Shown in pieces: positions 22,803 to 24,128 of a stretch of 24,128 nt of DNA. The notes under the pieces are model-generated. The model was not told the origin of the DNA, searched no databases, and saw nothing but the letters and a program-made list of their open reading frames with translations. Both the position numbers and the translations under genes were made by a program. The DNA comes from CAZDME01 sp964506785 [NCBI: uncultured bacterium] (GTDB taxonomy: Bacteria > CAZDME01 > JAYEMH01), in contig CAZDME010000010.1 in the NCBI GenBank assembly GCA_964506785.1, positions 1 through 24,128 of the forward strand. The letters are read 5' to 3'. Positions within the stretch are counted from its first letter, which is position 1, and every line of letters starts with the position of its first letter.

Positions 22803-22911
22803 GACTATGAGCCGCTTTGGCTTTTAGCTCTTCGCTCATAGCTCTTAGTTTTTTCTTACTATCGGCCATAAGCTGTCAGTTATGAGCTATTTGATATCAG
22901 CCACGAGCCAG
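22803..22911. repeat. AGCTCATAGCT-type word-repeat patch between purM and purH
   Basis: Degenerate copies of AGCTCATAGC, AGCTCTTCGCTC, TTATGAGCTA and CTATGAGCC recur on both strands through this gap. A related AACTCATAGC sits in the purH-purD gap (about 21153-21162). The copies are too irregular for a CRISPR or a clean tandem array. They give an open frame in phase with purH that I regard as accidental. Confidence 0.5.
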
Positions 22912-23949
22912 CTACACAACCCGCACTTCTTTTTTCCCCTGGACGATTGTCCCAATCGAATAAGCCTTAACCTTCATTTTCCTCAATTGCTGTAAAACCC
23001 GTAATTCATCCTTCTGGCCGATAACCAGAGTCATCCCGACACCCATATTAAAAGTCCGAAACATCTCGTAATCGTTAATATTGGCCTCTTTCTGGATAAA
23101 TTCAAAAATAGGATAAACCGGCCAGCTTCCCTTTTCGATAATGGCCGTCTTGTTTTCCGGAAGAATTCGTATAATATTGTCGTAGAAGCCGCCTCCGGTA
23201 ATGTGAGCCGCTCCTTTAAGAGAAAATTTTTCATTAAGGGCTAAAACCGTTTTTACATAAATCGCCGTGGGCTTAAGCAATTCTTGAGATAATTTTCTCT
23301 TCAAGGCGGTTACATTCTGATTTATTTTATATTTCAATTTTTCGAAAAAAATCTTTCGCGCTAAAGAGTATCCGTTGCTATGCAGTCCGTTGGAGGCAAG
23401 GCCGATTATTATATCGCCCCGGGCAATTTTTCTCCCGGTAATCATTTTGGATTTTTCGGCTATTCCCACGGCAAAACCGGCTAAATCAAAGCCGTCGAGA
23501 GGGTACACCCCGGGCATCTCCGCCGTTTCTCCGCCGATTAAGGCGCAGCCGGCTTCCCGGCAGCCCCGGGCGATTCCTTTAATCATCTCTTTGGTCCTTT
23601 TCCAATCGAGCTTTCCCATGGCGATATAATCGAGAAAGAATAAGGGTTCCGCCCCGTGAACGACTAAATCGTTTACTGACATAGCTACCAGGTCAATGCC
23701 GATAGTATCGTACCGGCCGGCCATTTTGGCGACGATGATTTTTGTTCCGACTCCATCGGTGGCGGCCACCAGTAAAGGCTCCTTATAATTTCGAAGAAAA
23801 GGTTTAAATAAACCGCCGAAACCGCCAATTTCGCCTATAACCCCGTCTCGGTCGGTTGTTTTAAGCAGCCGGCGGATTTCTTTTACCAGGCGGTTTCCTT
23901 CATCGATATTTACCCCGGCTTCTTTATAAGTCAGTTTTTTTTTCTTCAT
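22912..23949 (-). CDS. purM: Phosphoribosylformylglycinamidine cyclo-ligase (AIR synthetase)
   Basis: A 345-residue enzyme. YKEAGVNIDEGNRLV (8-22), LVAATDGVGTKIIVA (60-74), MSVNDLVVHGAEPLFFLDY (90-108), IGGETAEMPGVYPLDGFDLA (138-157) and AHITGGGFYDNI are the conserved ATP and substrate segments. It closes the imidazole ring of AIR. Its ATG overlaps the stop of a lysine-rich upstream gene by 4 nt (ATGA). The N terminus starts MKKKKLTYKE. The gap to purH holds the word-repeat patch. Confidence 0.97.
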   Translation of the reverse strand: MKKKKLTYKEAGVNIDEGNRLVKEIRRLLKTTDRDGVIGEIGGFGGLFKPFLRNYKEPLLVAATDGVGTKIIVAKMAGRYDTIGIDLVAMSVNDLVVHGAEPLFFLDYIAMGKLDWKRTKEMIKGIARGCREAGCALIGGETAEMPGVYPLDGFDLAGFAVGIAEKSKMITGRKIARGDIIIGLASNGLHSNGYSLARKIFFEKLKYKINQNVTALKRKLSQELLKPTAIYVKTVLALNEKFSLKGAAHITGGGFYDNIIRILPENKTAIIEKGSWPVYPIFEFIQKEANINDYEMFRTFNMGVGMTLVIGQKDELRVLQQLRKMKVKAYSIGTIVQGKKEVRVV

Positions 23950-24128
23950 CGTTTCCTTTTTTTCGCTCGCTTCTTCTTCCCGGTCTTCTTTGTTTTTACC
24001 TTTTTCCTTCTGGAGACCCGTTTTGTTTGAGGTTTCTTTTTTATTGTAGTCTTCTTCGGTTTTCTTGTTATTTTTTTCGCTTTCTTTTTGCCCTTCGTTT
24101 TTTTCCTTTTCTTCTTTGCCGTCTTCGG
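23946..24128 (-). CDS. Lysine/arginine-rich C-terminal tail of an unknown protein (partial)
   Basis: The last 60 codons of a gene that starts beyond the right edge. The visible part is 30 Lys and 8 Arg out of 60, with Thr, Ala, Gly and Pro between (for example PKTAKKKRKKTKGKKKAKKI) and ends KKKRAKKRKR before TGA. The stop overlaps the purM ATG. Such tails occur in histone H1-like proteins, HU-type DNA-binding proteins and RNA-binding proteins, so a nucleic-acid-binding role is likely, but the family cannot be told from a tail alone. The purM frame is also open through this stretch but gives a less distinctive Glu/Lys sequence. Confidence 0.6.
   Translation of the reverse strand, partial: PKTAKKKRKKTKGKKKAKKITRKPKKTTIKKKPQTKRVSRRKKVKTKKTGKKKRAKKRKR

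Noticed and set aside
22803-22911. CRISPR-like array between purM and purH
   Set aside because: Repeats are irregular in length and spacing, on both strands, with no unique spacers and no cas genes.

Overview
The window looks like a chromosome segment of an uncultured, anaerobic, Gram-negative-type bacterium. It carries an anaerobic class III ribonucleotide reductase, an Rnf ion-pumping ferredoxin:NAD+ oxidoreductase and a rod-shape (mre) cluster. Omnitrophota or a neighbouring candidate phylum is my best guess. That rests on the DUF4321 and SurA-like neighbours and on a large exported multidomain protein with an LRP motif after its signal peptide; it is recollection of family style, not a search. 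Almost every gene is on the minus strand; the only plus-strand gene is a short SurA/PpiD-like protein at 3479-4102.

Layout (minus strand, read from high to low coordinates). (1) 24128-15854: a lysine-rich protein tail, then purM, purH, purD, purE, tsaC, a low-molecular-weight phosphatase, rpiB, glyA and a dCMP deaminase, mostly with short gaps or start/stop overlaps. This is a purine, one-carbon and nucleotide-supply block. (2) 15840-12917: a promoter, a cyclic-di-GMP-I riboswitch with an overlapping intrinsic terminator, a roughly 300-nt leader full of hairpins and a perfect palindrome, then a very unusual gene. It encodes a HIT domain, an unrecognised alpha/beta segment, a kinase-like segment and pentapeptide repeats, with its probable signal peptide lying one nucleotide out of frame upstream at a T6 tract. 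(3) 12890-4117: a promoter covered by two NrdR boxes spaced exactly 31 bp, then nrdR, nrdD, a redoxin, rnfC, D, G, E, A, B and a DUF4321 membrane protein. (4) 3366-1: a good promoter, a coiled-coil membrane protein, mreB, mreC, mreD and the start of mrdA (PBP2).

How the genes work together. The nrdR-nrdD-redoxin trio supplies dNTPs anaerobically and is very probably autoregulated by NrdR. The rnf genes behind it would couple ferredoxin and NADH pools to an ion gradient and may share that transcript. The purine block feeds AIR/CAIR chemistry and IMP synthesis, with glyA giving glycine and methylene-THF, and the dCMP deaminase giving dUMP. The mre cluster places cell-wall elongation beside a candidate new partner protein.

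The strongest candidate for something undescribed is the c-di-GMP-riboswitch-led HIT/kinase-like/pentapeptide gene. Other points worth checking are a Cys-to-Ser change in the RnfB N-terminal cluster motif, short word-repeat patches in several intergenic gaps, and the strongly basic tail overlapping purM.
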